Positions 26,090 through 33,714 of a stretch of 39,136 nucleotides of DNA are shown here, piece by piece. Position 1 is the stretch's first letter. Each line of letters begins with the position of its first letter. Made by a program: the position numbers and the translations under genes. The notes under the pieces were generated by a model. The model did not search any database and was not told where the DNA came from. It saw only the letters and a program-made list of their open reading frames with translations. Source of the stretch: JANQIV01 sp050117315. Its GTDB lineage: Bacteria; Bacteroidota; Ignavibacteria; Ignavibacteriales; Melioribacteraceae. The stretch spans positions 1-39,136 of the forward strand of contig JASFMY010000051.1 in the NCBI GenBank assembly GCA_050117315.1. Reading direction: 5' to 3'.

Positions 26090-27085
26090 ATGGATGCACT
26101 TGCAGGGTTATCGGGAATTGCAATTGTAGTAATAATTGTAATTCTAATTTTATTTTTATACTTGGTTCCGATCACATTATGGTTATCTGCACTTTTCGCA
26201 GGTGTGAGAATTAAAATTCTCTCGGATTTGGTAGGTATGAGATTCCGCCGCGTTCCCCCTTCAATTATTGTAAAGAGCAAAATTACAGCCTCCAAGGCAG
26301 GAATTGCAATTGAAACTGCATTACTGGAAGCACACTATCTGGCAGGCGGTAACGTAATTAAAGTTGTAAATGCATTAATTTCAGCAAACAAAGCTAATTT
26401 GGATTTATCATTCGAAAAGGCTGCCGCAATTGACCTTGCCGGTAGAGATGTCCTGGAAGCAGTTCAAATGTCCGTGCTCCCAAAAGTTATTGAAACCCCC
26501 ATGGTTGCCGCTGTGGCAAAAGACGGTATACAACTAAAAGCAGTTGCAAGAATTACCGTCCGCGCTAATATTGAAAGATTAGTGGGTGGAGCTACCGAAC
26601 AAACTATTTTAGCTAGGGTAGGTGAAGGTATTGTTTCTACAATAGGTTCCAGCGAAAGTCATAAAGATGTACTTGAAAACCCGGATTCAATTTCTAAGGT
26701 CGTATTATCAAAAGGATTGGACGCCGGTACAGCATTCGAAATTCTTTCAATTGATATTGCCGACGTAGATGTTGGGACAAATATCGGGGCAATTCTGCAA
26801 ACTGATCAAGCCGAAGCGGATTTAAAGGTGGCACGCGCAAAAGCAGAAGAAAGACGTGCGGCCGCAGTGGCATCGGAGCAGGAAATGAGAGCGGAAGTTG
26901 AAAAGATGCGTGCAAAAGTTGTTGAAGCTGAAGCTGAAGTACCGAAAGCAATTGCCGAAGCTTTCAGAAGCGGTAACCTGGGTATAATGGATTATTATAA
27001 TTTAAGAAATGTGCAGGCCGATACGGATATGAGAAATTCAATAGCAAAACCTGATCAAGATAAGGATAAAAAATCGGATGGATAA
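26090..27085 (+). CDS. floA: Flotillin-like membrane scaffold protein FloA
   Basis: The 331-residue length, a hydrophobic hairpin near the N-terminus (about residues 8-40) and the conserved FAGVRIKILSDLVGMRFRRV and VNALISANKANLDLSFEKAA place it in the FloA family (formerly YqfA). A PHB-like domain follows, then an Ala/Glu-rich helical stretch (about 245-300) with AEERRAAAVASEQEMRAEVE. FloA organises lipid-linked membrane domains. AGGAG precedes the ATG by five bases. No NfeD homologue lies beside it. The end overlaps the next gene by eight bases. Confidence 0.95.
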   Translation: MDALAGLSGIAIVVIIVILILFLYLVPITLWLSALFAGVRIKILSDLVGMRFRRVPPSIIVKSKITASKAGIAIETALLEAHYLAGGNVIKVVNALISANKANLDLSFEKAAAIDLAGRDVLEAVQMSVLPKVIETPMVAAVAKDGIQLKAVARITVRANIERLVGGATEQTILARVGEGIVSTIGSSESHKDVLENPDSISKVVLSKGLDAGTAFEILSIDIADVDVGTNIGAILQTDQAEADLKVARAKAEERRAAAVASEQEMRAEVEKMRAKVVEAEAEVPKAIAEAFRSGNLGIMDYYNLRNVQADTDMRNSIAKPDQDKDKKSDG

Positions 27086-27623
27086 TATTTTTGAATTACT
27101 TGTAATTCTATTTTTGATTTTCTCTGCTTTCAGTTCGATTTTGAGTAAAAAGAAAAAACAAAGGAAGGAGATGGAGAAAAAAACTTCATCTCCTGTTCCT
27201 TCATCTAAAAAATCGAAAGATATTTTCGAAGAGCTTTTCGGTCTCAAATTCCCTGAAGAGAATGAAGAAACAATCGAAACAGTTAGTTATAAAACCGAAG
27301 AAGAAAACACTTGGGACCCGGAAAGTGAGTTTTTGGGAGGGACAAAACCTTCTCAGCCTAAAACCCGACAAATAGAGAAAAAAAGCTCAAAAATTGAATC
27401 GCAATATAAACCTAGCTGGCAGCAAGTTAATTACGATAAATTAACCCGTAGTGAAATTAAAGAATTGGATAAAGAAACCACTCTTAAAGAATTCTCCAAA
27501 ACTAAAGTTTCCGTTAATAAAAAAGCTTTAGAGATTAAAACAAAGCTGAATTCACCGACTACCATAAGAGAATACATACTGATTTCGGAAATATTAAATA
27601 AGCCCAAAGCGCTCCGCAGATAA
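27078..27623 (+). CDS. Single-pass membrane protein of unknown function
   Basis: This 181-residue protein has one membrane segment at about residues 4-22 (FELLVILFLIFSAFSSIL), a basic patch KKKKQRKEMEKK, then a long, low-complexity, charged, probably disordered part. Its C-terminal ~40 residues (TTIREYILISEILNKPKALR) look folded and resemble the tail seen in uncharacterised proteins of this phylum. It overlaps floA by eight bases and its stop overlaps the helicase start as TAATG, so it is cotranscribed with both. No function is known to me. Confidence 0.75.
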   Translation: MDNIFELLVILFLIFSAFSSILSKKKKQRKEMEKKTSSPVPSSKKSKDIFEELFGLKFPEENEETIETVSYKTEEENTWDPESEFLGGTKPSQPKTRQIEKKSSKIESQYKPSWQQVNYDKLTRSEIKELDKETTLKEFSKTKVSVNKKALEIKTKLNSPTTIREYILISEILNKPKALRR

Positions 27624-29623
27624 TGGCAAAAAAGTACGTTCTAAAAAGAATAAATAAACCGGCTCAAATTCAGCCTCAAATCGATGAATCACGTTTTTCG
27701 ATTAATTACAGGAACCAATTAAATAACTCTCAGTATGAAGCAGCCGCGGCAGTAGACGGAGCATACATAGTTATTGCCGGAGCAGGTACAGGTAAAACAC
27801 GTACTCTGGTTTATCGTGTAGCCCGTTTGGTTGAGATGGGTTATGATCCCAAATCTGTTCTTCTTTTAACCTTCACGCGAAAAGCTGCACGCGAAATGAT
27901 GAACAGGGCTGCCGTACTTTTGGATCACAGATGTTCTAAAATACAGGGCGGAACATTTCATTCTTTTGCCAACCTGACATTACGTAAATATGCCAAATCA
28001 TTAAACTTAGACTCGGCATTTACAATTTTGGATCAAGGCGACAGCGAAGATGTTATTAACCTTATCAGGGGACAGCTTAGGCTTAATGAATTGAAAAAGA
28101 GATTCCCGAATAAAAAGACTATTTACAAAGTTTTAAGTCTTTCCGTAAACACCGGAAGAGCTGTGGAAGATGTAATTGCGGAAGAATATCCTCACTTTCT
28201 AGAATACACCGATAAATTTATTGATATCAATAAGATATTTGAAGCATATAAAAGGAAAAACAGCCTCTTAGATTACGACGATCTTTTAGTCTATTTGCGT
28301 AAATTTTTGTATGATTTGAGTCCAGCCGCTAAAAATCTTCTTTCTACAATCAGATTTATAATGGTTGACGAATACCAGGATACCAATAAGCTCCAGGCGA
28401 ATATTGTGTTGGGACTGGCTCAAATTAACAAAAATGTTATGGTAGTGGGAGATGATTCGCAGTCAATTTATTCATTTAGGGGAGCAAACTTTAAAAATAT
28501 AATGGACTTCCCTTCCCTTTTCCCCGAGGCTAAACTTATAAAATTGGAAGAAAATTACCGGAGCACACAGGAGATTCTAAATCTTACGAATCATATTATT
28601 TCGGGAGCAATTGAAAAGTATCCCAAAAATCTTTTTACGTCGAATGATAACGGAGAACTTCCTGCCATAATTTCCGCCACTACGGAAAATATGCAATCGA
28701 GATTTATTGTTGAAAGGATACTTGAGCTGCGTGAAGAAGGTGTTCCTTTAAGTGAAATTTCCGTTTTGTTCAGATCATCTTACTTTTCTTTTGATCTTGA
28801 AATTGAACTAAATAAAGCCAATATACCTTACGTTAAATTCGGCGGAATGAAATTTATTGAAACCGCGCATGTTAAAGATATCCTATCATTCCTTCGAATT
28901 TCCGTTAATCCTAAAGATATTGTAAGCTGGTATAGAGTTCTTCTACTTCATGAAGGAATAGGGCCGAAACGCGCACAAGCAATTCTCGATGAAATTATGG
29001 GCGAGAAATTATCAATTGATTTAGAACCCAATAAAGAAATCGGCGATAGATTTAAAAGCAATATTTACGAGCTATTTAAAACTTTGAGTCATCTTAGGAC
29101 TATGGATAAATCTCCTACCCAAAGGGCAGATTTTGTGATGAGCTATTATGAGCCTCTTTTTATAAATAAATACGACGATTTCAACAAACGAAGGAAAGAC
29201 CTTGAGATTTTTATGAATATCTCGGAAAACTATAACGATCTTGAAGAATTTCTTGCCGATATGGCACTTGAACCGCCGTCCGACAGTGTAATTGATGTTG
29301 AAGGAACAGACAAAGAAAAGGAATATTTAACCCTTTCTACAATTCATTCTGCAAAGGGACTAGAGTGGCATAGCGTATTTATAATTCATGCAATTGAGGG
29401 TTTCTTCCCTTCCAGCCAGTCTTTTGATAAACTGGAACAGTTGGAAGAAGAGAGAAGGTTGATGTATGTTGCCTCAACACGTGCGAAGCAGAATTTATAC
29501 ATATCTTATCCAATGAATATTTTCGACAGGCACCAGGGAATTACATATTCAAAACCCTCAAGATTTATTGAAGGAATAGAGGAAGATCTTGCAGAAGAAT
29601 GGCTGTTGGAAGAGGATTTGTGA
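27623..29623 (+). CDS. UvrD/Rep-type superfamily 1 DNA helicase
   Basis: This 666-residue 3'-5' helicase has Walker A AGAGTGKTRTL (residues 52-62), motif Ia LLTFTRKAAREMM, motif II VDEYQDTN (about 249-256), motif III GDDSQSIYSFRGA, motif IV ENYRST, motif V TIHSAKGLEW (about 573-582) and motif VI LMYVASTRAKQN. It is close in size to UvrD and PcrA but has a slightly short C-terminus ending EEWLLEEDL. The last 41 coding and trailing bases are repeated 3 kb downstream (32581-32623). The start ATG overlaps the stop of the preceding gene. Confidence 0.93.
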   Translation: MAKKYVLKRINKPAQIQPQIDESRFSINYRNQLNNSQYEAAAAVDGAYIVIAGAGTGKTRTLVYRVARLVEMGYDPKSVLLLTFTRKAAREMMNRAAVLLDHRCSKIQGGTFHSFANLTLRKYAKSLNLDSAFTILDQGDSEDVINLIRGQLRLNELKKRFPNKKTIYKVLSLSVNTGRAVEDVIAEEYPHFLEYTDKFIDINKIFEAYKRKNSLLDYDDLLVYLRKFLYDLSPAAKNLLSTIRFIMVDEYQDTNKLQANIVLGLAQINKNVMVVGDDSQSIYSFRGANFKNIMDFPSLFPEAKLIKLEENYRSTQEILNLTNHIISGAIEKYPKNLFTSNDNGELPAIISATTENMQSRFIVERILELREEGVPLSEISVLFRSSYFSFDLEIELNKANIPYVKFGGMKFIETAHVKDILSFLRISVNPKDIVSWYRVLLLHEGIGPKRAQAILDEIMGEKLSIDLEPNKEIGDRFKSNIYELFKTLSHLRTMDKSPTQRADFVMSYYEPLFINKYDDFNKRRKDLEIFMNISENYNDLEEFLADMALEPPSDSVIDVEGTDKEKEYLTLSTIHSAKGLEWHSVFIIHAIEGFFPSSQSFDKLEQLEEERRLMYVASTRAKQNLYISYPMNIFDRHQGITYSKPSRFIEGIEEDLAEEWLLEEDL

Positions 29624-29625
29624 TT
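29583..29625 (+). repeat. Direct repeat, left copy (helicase 3' end)
   Basis: These 43 bases, covering the final codons and stop of the helicase gene, recur at 32581-32623 with two mismatches by eye (C/A at 29588 and A/C at 29593). One change is Leu to Ile and one is synonymous. The copies flank about 2.96 kb. Confidence 0.9.
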
Positions 29626-29638
29626 TGGAAAAATTGCA

Positions 29639-29685
29639 GATTCCCGATATTTTCAAAATACCGGGAATCTTATTTCCCTTGCTTT
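29639..29685 (+). terminator. Helicase-operon terminator
   Basis: GATTCCCG and CGGGAATC, extended by TATTTT/AAAATA pairing, form a long hairpin (29639-29669), followed by TTATTTCCCTTGCTTTT. It ends the floA-helicase transcript. Confidence 0.7.
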
Positions 29686-29808
29686 TATTTTATTAACCCG
29701 TTGTGTGAAAAATTTTATAGAATCTTTCCTTTATCTACTATTTTTTAATTGTCATTTCTCTTTCGATGAGTCTCATAAGCGTCAACTTAACTATGAATGT
29801 AGTGTTTC

Positions 29809-30355
29809 ATAGCTCCGGCATTCAGGGTCTGTTACATAACTTTAGAACAGGGTCGTCGCGGACCATTGAGGGTGTCTCAAAAGCCTAAAATTGTCATTGC
29901 GAGGCGTTTTTTGCCGAAGCCTGTCCGCCGTACAAAGTGTACTTTGGAAGGCGGGCAATCTTTCGTTTTTAGCTCAAAATAGAGATCACTTCGCTCCCGC
30001 CTTGCCGGCGAGGCAGGTCGCTCGTGATGACAAGCATACTTTTGAGACAGCCTCACCATTCCGTGACGAAAAACCTTGATATTGTTTTCAAAATGAGGTG
30101 GCTCAGTCGAGGTATGGACCTCGACTGCCCAGTAATAAATAATCATAGCCACGTCCTTTCAGGTCGTGGACAATAAGTCTCAACAAAAACTCAGGGCTTT
30201 TCACGTGGGGATCACTTCCGTGAAGCCTCATTTAAGCACTCTAAATGGGGCTAAAGCCCGGATTCTATCTGGATTCCTATTTCCAACGTGCTGAAGCACG
30301 TGGCTATTGAAGTTCCTAATTGAGTTCTGCAACAGACCCTGAATGCCGGAGCTAT
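29809..30355. mobile_element. 547 bp element with perfect 25 bp terminal inverted repeats
   Basis: The left end begins ATAGCTCCGGCATTCAGG (29809-29833) and the right end (30331-30355) is its exact 25 bp complement. The contents are non-coding: a nested 187 bp element, hairpins such as CACGTG-type and CGTGCTGAAGCACG near 30288-30301, and GGACCTCGACTG near 30116. There is no transposase gene. This is probably a MITE or composite non-autonomous element. Confidence 0.75.
29868..30054. mobile_element. Nested 187 bp inverted-repeat element
   Basis: GAGGGTGTCTCAAAAG at 29868-29883 and CTTTTGAGACAGCCTC at 30039-30054 match at 15 of 16 positions. The interior opens GTCATTGCGAGG and ends CTCGTGATGAC, a type of dispersed repeat common in this group of bacteria, and carries two copies of the CCTGCCCGCC/GGCGGG palindrome (29920-29955 and, inverted, 29996-30017). 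Confidence 0.75.
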
Positions 30356-30360
30356 AAAAA

Positions 30361-30449
30361 ACTTACCTAAATCCTCCCCGCCTCCCAAAGTCTCGTACGG
30401 CGGGGAGGACTTTATGGCAAAATCCCAAAAACAACTTGGCTTGTGTATA
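30361..30449 (-). mobile_element. MITE copy C, truncated at one end
   Basis: Read on the - strand it begins TATACACAAGCCAAGTTG and follows copy A through the central GGCGGGGAGGATTTAGG. It then stops where the element at 29809-30355 ends, so the right terminal repeat is gone. The 29809 element, or its insertion, removed this end. Confidence 0.75.
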
Positions 30450-30477
30450 CATGTTTATTGGTAAAAGCTAGTACCGT

Positions 30478-30800
30478 GTCATTCCCGAATTCCGCGCGGA
30501 TTATCGGGAATCACTTTCTTAAAAATAGATTCCGGCCTAAAGCCTGCCCCGTAATAGAGTTTCTGCAAAATTAGATATCTAAACGTTTTGTCATTTCGAC
30601 GAACACAGTGAGGAGCCTGCCCGCCGTCTTTTTTGGCGGGAAATCTTTGAAATTGTACTCTAATTGAAAGATTTCTCTCCCTAGGAGTCCTATGGACACC
30701 CAAAAAACGGGTTCGAAATGACTGACTTTTTATTTTGCAGAAACTTTAATGTATTAATACGGGGATTACCGGAATGATAATACAGAATTGACATGACACT
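30478..30800. mobile_element. Stacked inverted-repeat elements
   Basis: AGTTTCTGCAAAAT (30558-30571) and ATTTTGCAGAAACT (30732-30745) delimit a 188 bp element. Inside it GTCATTTCGA (30590-30599) and TCGAAATGAC (30713-30722) delimit another, and that one holds the CCTGCCCGCC/GGCGGG palindrome (30616-30640). To the left, ATTCCCGA...TCGGGAAT around TCCGCGCGGA (30481-30511) is a further hairpin. No coding region is seen from 30450 to 30940. Confidence 0.65.
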
Positions 30801-30940
30801 AGTAAAACTCTCATCAGATTTGATGGGTAGGTTGTACTTATTTTGAAGAATCATTATGTTTACATTTAGGTTGTCAGTACTCATAAAAATATAATTTGAA
30901 TAATAACTAATCGTATAAAGAAATTATGGAAAAAAGATAG

Positions 30941-32486
30941 ATGTTAATAACTACATTTATTTCCATTCTTATTTTATTTGGGGTTGCAGCTTATTTACAT
31001 TACACGAAACGCTTAATTTATTTACGTAATCTGAATTGGAAATTATTAATTAATAATCTGAAAAAATTTGAAAAATGGATTCTATCAGCCACCCTTGTTT
31101 CAGTTATTGTATTAAATATTCTTACAAGTTCACTTTCATCATTGTTGAATGAAATTTTATTCCCAACCCCATATGAGGAAATACTTGAAAATCAAGATAA
31201 GATTGAAAAAACAGTTTCAGATTCAAATTCAAAGATTGAAGAACTTCTAAAAAAATCCCAAATCGACCCCCGTGATATTGAACAATATTTGCAAGAACTT
31301 CTAAAAGAAAACGGCAAAGATGAAACAGAAACAAAAATTAAGGAATGGTATAAAAAAAGAAAAATATCATCCGATGAAAAAGAATTATTACTTGTAGTAA
31401 TATCTATTATTCATGAACAAAACAATGTTTTATCCAGAGAAATCGGGGAATTAAAATCAAAAGGGAAAACTGAAATTGCAGAGTTATTAGAAGCTATTCA
31501 AAAACATTTAGCTGAAGGTGACGCTGAAAAAATAAAAGATGTATATTTTTCAAGAAAAGAAAAATTAAAACAAGAAAACATTAGAATACTTAAAGAATCC
31601 ATTAAAGCAACCGAAATTCTTTTTTCTTATAATCAAACAAGAGTCTTATATAAAGAGTTAATATTATTGGAACCAAGTGCCGGGAACTATTTTAATTTTG
31701 CAAAATTTTTATATGAGTACAATTTCTTAAACGATGCTGCCGATCATTACCAAACAGCCTTAAAGATTTATAGAGACCTTGCCAAAGAGAATCCCGGTAC
31801 TTATTTGCCTTACGTGGCCGGTACTTTGAACAATTTGGCGGTTTTACAACACGATAAAAATGAATATCCCCAAGCTCTTAAAAACTACGAAGAAGCCTTA
31901 AAGATAAGAAGAGACCTTGCAAAAGAGAACCCCGGAACTTATTTGTCCTGACTTGTCCGGGGCAAAATTTTCCAAAAATAAGTTATTGTTTTTAAATAAG
32001 TTACGGATGTAAAAGCAGCAATTTGTCGCACTAAGGGGCTCGCACCCCCTAACTCTTAATAAATTCAACGTTTTCAAGGTTTTCAATAAAATAAATTCAT
32101 AGTAAACTTTTTTGCCTTTATTTTTCAATATGTTACAACGAGCAAAACAAATCTTTGTCGCACTAATTTGGACAAGTCAGGAGAACCCCGGAACTTATTT
32201 GTCTTACGTGGCTACTACTTTGAACAATTTGGCGATTTTACAAAAAGCTAAAAATGAATACGCCCAAGCTCTTGAAAACTACGAAGAAGCCTTAAAGATT
32301 TATAGAGACCTTGCAAAAGAGAACCATGAAGCATATGAAATTGATTATGCTAGAATGTTAATAATGGGCGCCTATCTATTTGAAAAAGATAAAGAGGAAT
32401 TGAAAAGAGCAAAAAAAATTTTAGAGAAATATCCGAATGTTTACACAGCACAGCGATTATTGGAGCTGATAAAGACGTTCGAATAA
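30941..32486 (+). pseudogene. Membrane-anchored coiled-coil TPR protein, interrupted by a 233 bp element
   Basis: The N-terminus has two membrane segments (about residues 4-20 and 48-68), then a long charged coiled coil (about 80-215) with repeated EELLKK and IEKTV-type heptads. TPR units of 42 residues follow, with NNLAVLQHDKNEYPQALKNY and IRRDLAKENPGTYL. At 31948 a 233 bp insertion brings in a stop after GTYLS. The frame resumes at 32181 with ENPGTYLSYVATTLNNLAIL and runs to the stop at 32486 (ending LLELIKTFE). Deleting the insert and one copy of the 23 bp duplication (256 bases) restores a continuous protein of about 430 residues. NB-ARC-like and other effector domains are absent; the function is unknown. 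Confidence 0.8.
31925..32203. mobile_element. 233 bp MITE-like insertion (31948-32180) with 23 bp target duplication
   Basis: The insert is bounded by CTGACTTGTCC (31948-31958) and GGACAAGTCAG (32170-32180), an exact 11 bp inverted pair. The 23 bases before (31925-31947) and after (32181-32203) are identical, starting GAGAACCCCGG and ending TATTTGTC. Inside, TTTGTCGCACTAA occurs twice (32022-32034 and 32154-32166), and AGGGG-CTCGCA-CCCCT can form a hairpin. It encodes nothing. A target duplication this long is rare and recalls the IS1202-like groups. Confidence 0.85.
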
Positions 32487-32580
32487 TAAACTAATATATA
32501 GGTTATTGTTTTTTGTTTTGCACTAATGTTTAATGAGGGTTTACTCTAAAAATCATTTCACTCTATATAAATTATTCAGT

Positions 32581-32623
32581 AAGATATTGCCGAAGAATGG
32601 CTGTTGGAAGAGGATTTGTGATT
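32581..32623 (+). repeat. Direct repeat, right copy (helicase 3' end)
   Basis: This is the second copy of the 43 bases that end the helicase gene (29583-29625), 41 of 43 identical by eye. It keeps the stop codon but has no helicase sequence before it. Confidence 0.9.
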
Positions 32624-32687
32624 ATTTTGATAAGTATATGGATAAAGATGTCATAGATCATTTAGAAAGTCTTCTTATGTTTTCATA

Positions 32688-32741
32688 TTATTCATTCTCA
32701 ATTGATAATACACGCGCTAAACCTGTTCGTATTTTGTCCAT
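32688..32741 (-). pseudogene. Possible RelE/ParE-type toxin stub
   Basis: The ATG at 32741 overlaps the antitoxin stop as TAATG, the usual coupling in toxin-antitoxin pairs. The 17-codon frame reads MDKIRTGLARVLSIENE and then stops. The core RTG-x-x-RVLYSIENE resembles the middle of RelE/ParE toxins (IRVGDYRVLYSIE), as if the first ~40 residues and the C-terminus had been deleted. The evidence is short, so this is a low-confidence call. Confidence 0.35.
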
Positions 32742-32989
32742 TACTGTGCCCGAAGCTGTTCCAGATTTGTAATTAATGTTAGTTCCTTATCGGATTTGTA
32801 AGCAGAATATAATACATCTGCATCTCTTAACATTTGCTTTTTATACTTGTCTTTCCCTTTAGCAATTAGCGCCAAATCGTTTAACTCTTCTATTAAACTT
32901 TTATAATCTTTTAATGAAATAACTACTTCCTTTTTATTACCTTTTTCATCGGTAATATACTTTACTTGTGGTTCCTTAATTTTAGCCAT
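32741..32989 (-). CDS. Phd/YefM-like antitoxin
   Basis: This small protein of about 82 residues has VKYITDEKGNKKEVVISLKD, continuing YKSLIEELNDLALIAKGKD, a pattern typical of antitoxins of the Phd/YefM-like and related groups (ydekG-x-x-t-a-V-v-l-x-e-e-Y). The ATG at 32989 is chosen over the TTG at 33001 because the family starts just before the YITDEKG strand. No strong ribosome binding site is seen. The expected toxin gene downstream survives only as a possible stub. It may be an orphan or may act in trans. Confidence 0.6.
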   Translation of the reverse strand: MAKIKEPQVKYITDEKGNKKEVVISLKDYKSLIEELNDLALIAKGKDKYKKQMLRDADVLYSAYKSDKELTLITNLEQLRAQ

Positions 32990-33064
32990 TATTCTTGCCA
33001 ATTTTTGTATTAAGATTTTTCAATATAATAAATGGTAGATAATTTTTTAATAACAGATTAAATA

Positions 33065-33179
33065 TATACTTGTTCCAAATTGGTTTTGGTATTTTGCCGT
33101 AAAATCCTCTCTTTTTAAGAGAGGATTTAGGTGAGTTCTAAAAAAAACAAAATACCAAAACCAATTTGGCTTGTGTATA
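33065..33179. mobile_element. MITE copy D, without the central palindrome
   Basis: It has TATAC and GTATA ends and the CAAATTGGTTTTGG/CCAAAACCAATTTG terminal repeats of copies A-C. The centre reads CTCTCTTTTTAAGAGAGGAT and lacks the ~32 base CCTGCCCGCC...GGCGGG insert present in A, B and C, so it represents the empty form of the element. The following stretch, 33180-33467, shows no gene. Confidence 0.88.
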
Positions 33180-33467
33180 ATTTTTGCTTTATCCAAATTT
33201 TACTCTCAGAAAATTAAAGCATGCAGCTTAATGAGGATAAGAATTGCAGATTCCACTTGCTTTATTTTATTAATACCATCTTCTTTGATTCAATAAAATT
33301 TGTTGTGGTTATTGTATAGATTAAATAGGCTAGGATAGTTTTGAAATAGCTTATACTCGATTGGAATATCCGACAATTTTTCAACACTATTTATGAACGA
33401 GAAGTTATATGCAATTGCACTAAAATCTTCCATTGGTGTTGTTTTTTCTTTTAATTATGGCTGCCAT

Positions 33468-33518
33468 AAATCCCCGAAATCTTTATTTATCCCGTTTGCG
33501 GGAAGATTCCGGGGATTT
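33468..33518 (-). terminator. Large hairpin terminator of the first T9SS gene
   Basis: AATCCCCG pairs with CGGGGATT, and inside it CCCG with CGGG around CAAA, and AATCTT with AAGATTT. The same 51 bases, unchanged, follow the other T9SS gene (37765-37815). There is no long U-tract. Confidence 0.55.
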
Positions 33519-33714
33519 AATGAATTATACAATCTTCTGTCTCCTTAATCCTATCTACTATCTCCTATTTCAAAAGTAACATCTTCTTGGTTAACATTCC
33601 TTGCGAGGTTTCTATTTTGTATAAGTAAACTCCGCTGGGTAAATGTGAGGCATTAAATTCTACTTTGTGTGTGCCGGCTGTCCTAATTTCATTTACTAAT
33701 GTTTCCACTTCACG
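33468..33714 (-). repeat. Duplicated C-terminal-domain-plus-terminator cassette, copy 1
   Basis: This 247 base stretch, holding the last ~50 codons of the T9SS gene, its stop and the downstream hairpin, matches 37765-38011 with about seven mismatches and no indel by eye (about 97%). Identity falls abruptly at the upstream border inside the DVLGREVETLV region of the coding sequence. Confidence 0.8.

Noticed and set aside
29877..30152. Overlapping frames in the nested repeats (91 and 62 codons)
   Set aside because: They follow the palindromic structure of the repeats and show no protein-like features.
32533..32772. 79-codon + strand frame
   Set aside because: It is mostly antisense to the antitoxin-toxin stub and crosses the copied helicase tail in another phase.
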